The notes beneath the pieces are model-generated. The model ran no database searches. It was not told the origin of the DNA and saw nothing but the letters and a program-made list of their open reading frames with translations. 62,729 bases of DNA from an uncultured bacterium. GTDB taxonomy: Bacteria > Hydrothermota > Hydrothermia > UBA1063 > CAJXJZ01. Below, piece after piece: positions 62,635-62,729 of the stretch; the stretch's first letter is position 1, and each line of letters starts with the position of its first letter. A program made the translations under genes and the position numbers. The stretch spans positions 1 through 62,729 of the forward strand of contig CAJXJZ010000006.1 in assembly GCA_913055745.1 (NCBI GenBank), read 5' to 3'.

Positions 62635-62729
62635 TATTCTAAAACTGCTTGAAAGGGGAGAAAGCAATAAGCTGGAGTTTAAGGAACGATTTAATGACGG
62701 CGTCCTGAAAACAATATCCGCTTTTGCAA
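62621..62729 (+). CDS. AlbA_2/Schlafen-type putative DNA-binding protein, 3'-partial
   Basis: Starting at ATG 62621, inside the end of hsdM, the frame reads [20 protein letters not shown]...[13 protein letters not shown] and runs off the window. 'GES-x-x-LEFK' followed by a 'K-x-I-x-A-F-A' helix is the opening of the AlbA_2 (divergent AAA-4/Schlafen-like) domain. Such proteins often sit between hsdM and hsdS in type I loci. Only 36 codons are visible, so the rest is unknown. Confidence 0.75.
   Translation, partial: MDRNDILKLLERGESNKLEFKERFNDGVLKTISAFA

Overview
The window is AT-rich, gene-dense bacterial DNA. It is dominated by a surface-polysaccharide locus, followed by housekeeping genes, a V-type ATPase operon and the start of a type I restriction-modification locus. 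Arg is mostly AGA/AGG and Ile is often ATA, as in many thermophiles and deep-branching bacteria. Several gene families are common in the FCB superphylum and related candidate phyla: a TMEM260/DUF2723 protein, a DUF3098-like protein, a GlmU-like protein with a beta-helix, and small beta-barrel outer-membrane proteins. TamB-like and Wzi-like proteins point to a Gram-negative envelope. My best guess is an uncultured FCB-type lineage such as WOR-3/Stahlbacteria. That placement is inference; no rRNA gene is present.

Bases 1-23331 are a Wzx/Wzy-type polysaccharide locus, mostly on the minus strand and read leftward from about 21.6 kb. In order it encodes a Wzc-like tyrosine autokinase, a short SLBB export protein, a nucleotide-sugar epimerase, RfbA and RfbC, a Wzx flippase, several glycosyltransferases, a Wzy-like polymerase, a CapK/PaaK-like adenylating enzyme, an initiating phosphoglycosyltransferase and a Wzi-like barrel. 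One glycosyltransferase gene is inverted inside the run. At the left edge is a glycosyltransferase-methyltransferase fusion. A cluster of three G/C-rich hairpins lies at 5.75-5.88 kb.

Bases 23332-31795 hold rpmB-tamB-priA (minus) and, from a back-to-back promoter region, hsp20-lon (plus). Bases 31832-36857 hold an SDR, a GlmU-like protein, a DegT aminotransferase and a membrane FlaA1/CapD-type dehydratase; the last two fit synthesis of a 4-amino-4,6-dideoxy sugar. Next come an isocitrate-lyase-family enzyme, asnS, a small unknown protein and two more glycosyltransferases. The first of these two has no standard start codon; ATA fits best. On the minus strand at 41928-45480 lies an operon of an outer-membrane protein, trpS, riboflavin synthase and a Xer recombinase.

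Bases 45585-57456 contain a secreted protein, three tRNAs (Pro, Arg, His), an NSS sodium symporter with a 30-residue MetS-like partner, and a V-ATPase operon K-E-C-F-A-B-(tRNA-Gly)-D, then a large TMEM260-type membrane protein. The K subunit carries the Na+ ligand set, so symporter and ATPase both suggest sodium bioenergetics. Subunit I is absent here. Then come an unrecognised barrel/KOW-type protein and a class I aminotransferase. After a 329-base AT-rich gap, hsdM and a truncated AlbA_2-type gene run to the right edge.

A recurring theme is genes that head a transcription unit and have a -10 box 6-7 bases before the ATG and no Shine-Dalgarno (asnS, two divergent glycosyltransferases, the outer-membrane protein at 45480, and others). 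Genes inside operons usually have GGAGG. This suggests that leaderless mRNAs are common here.
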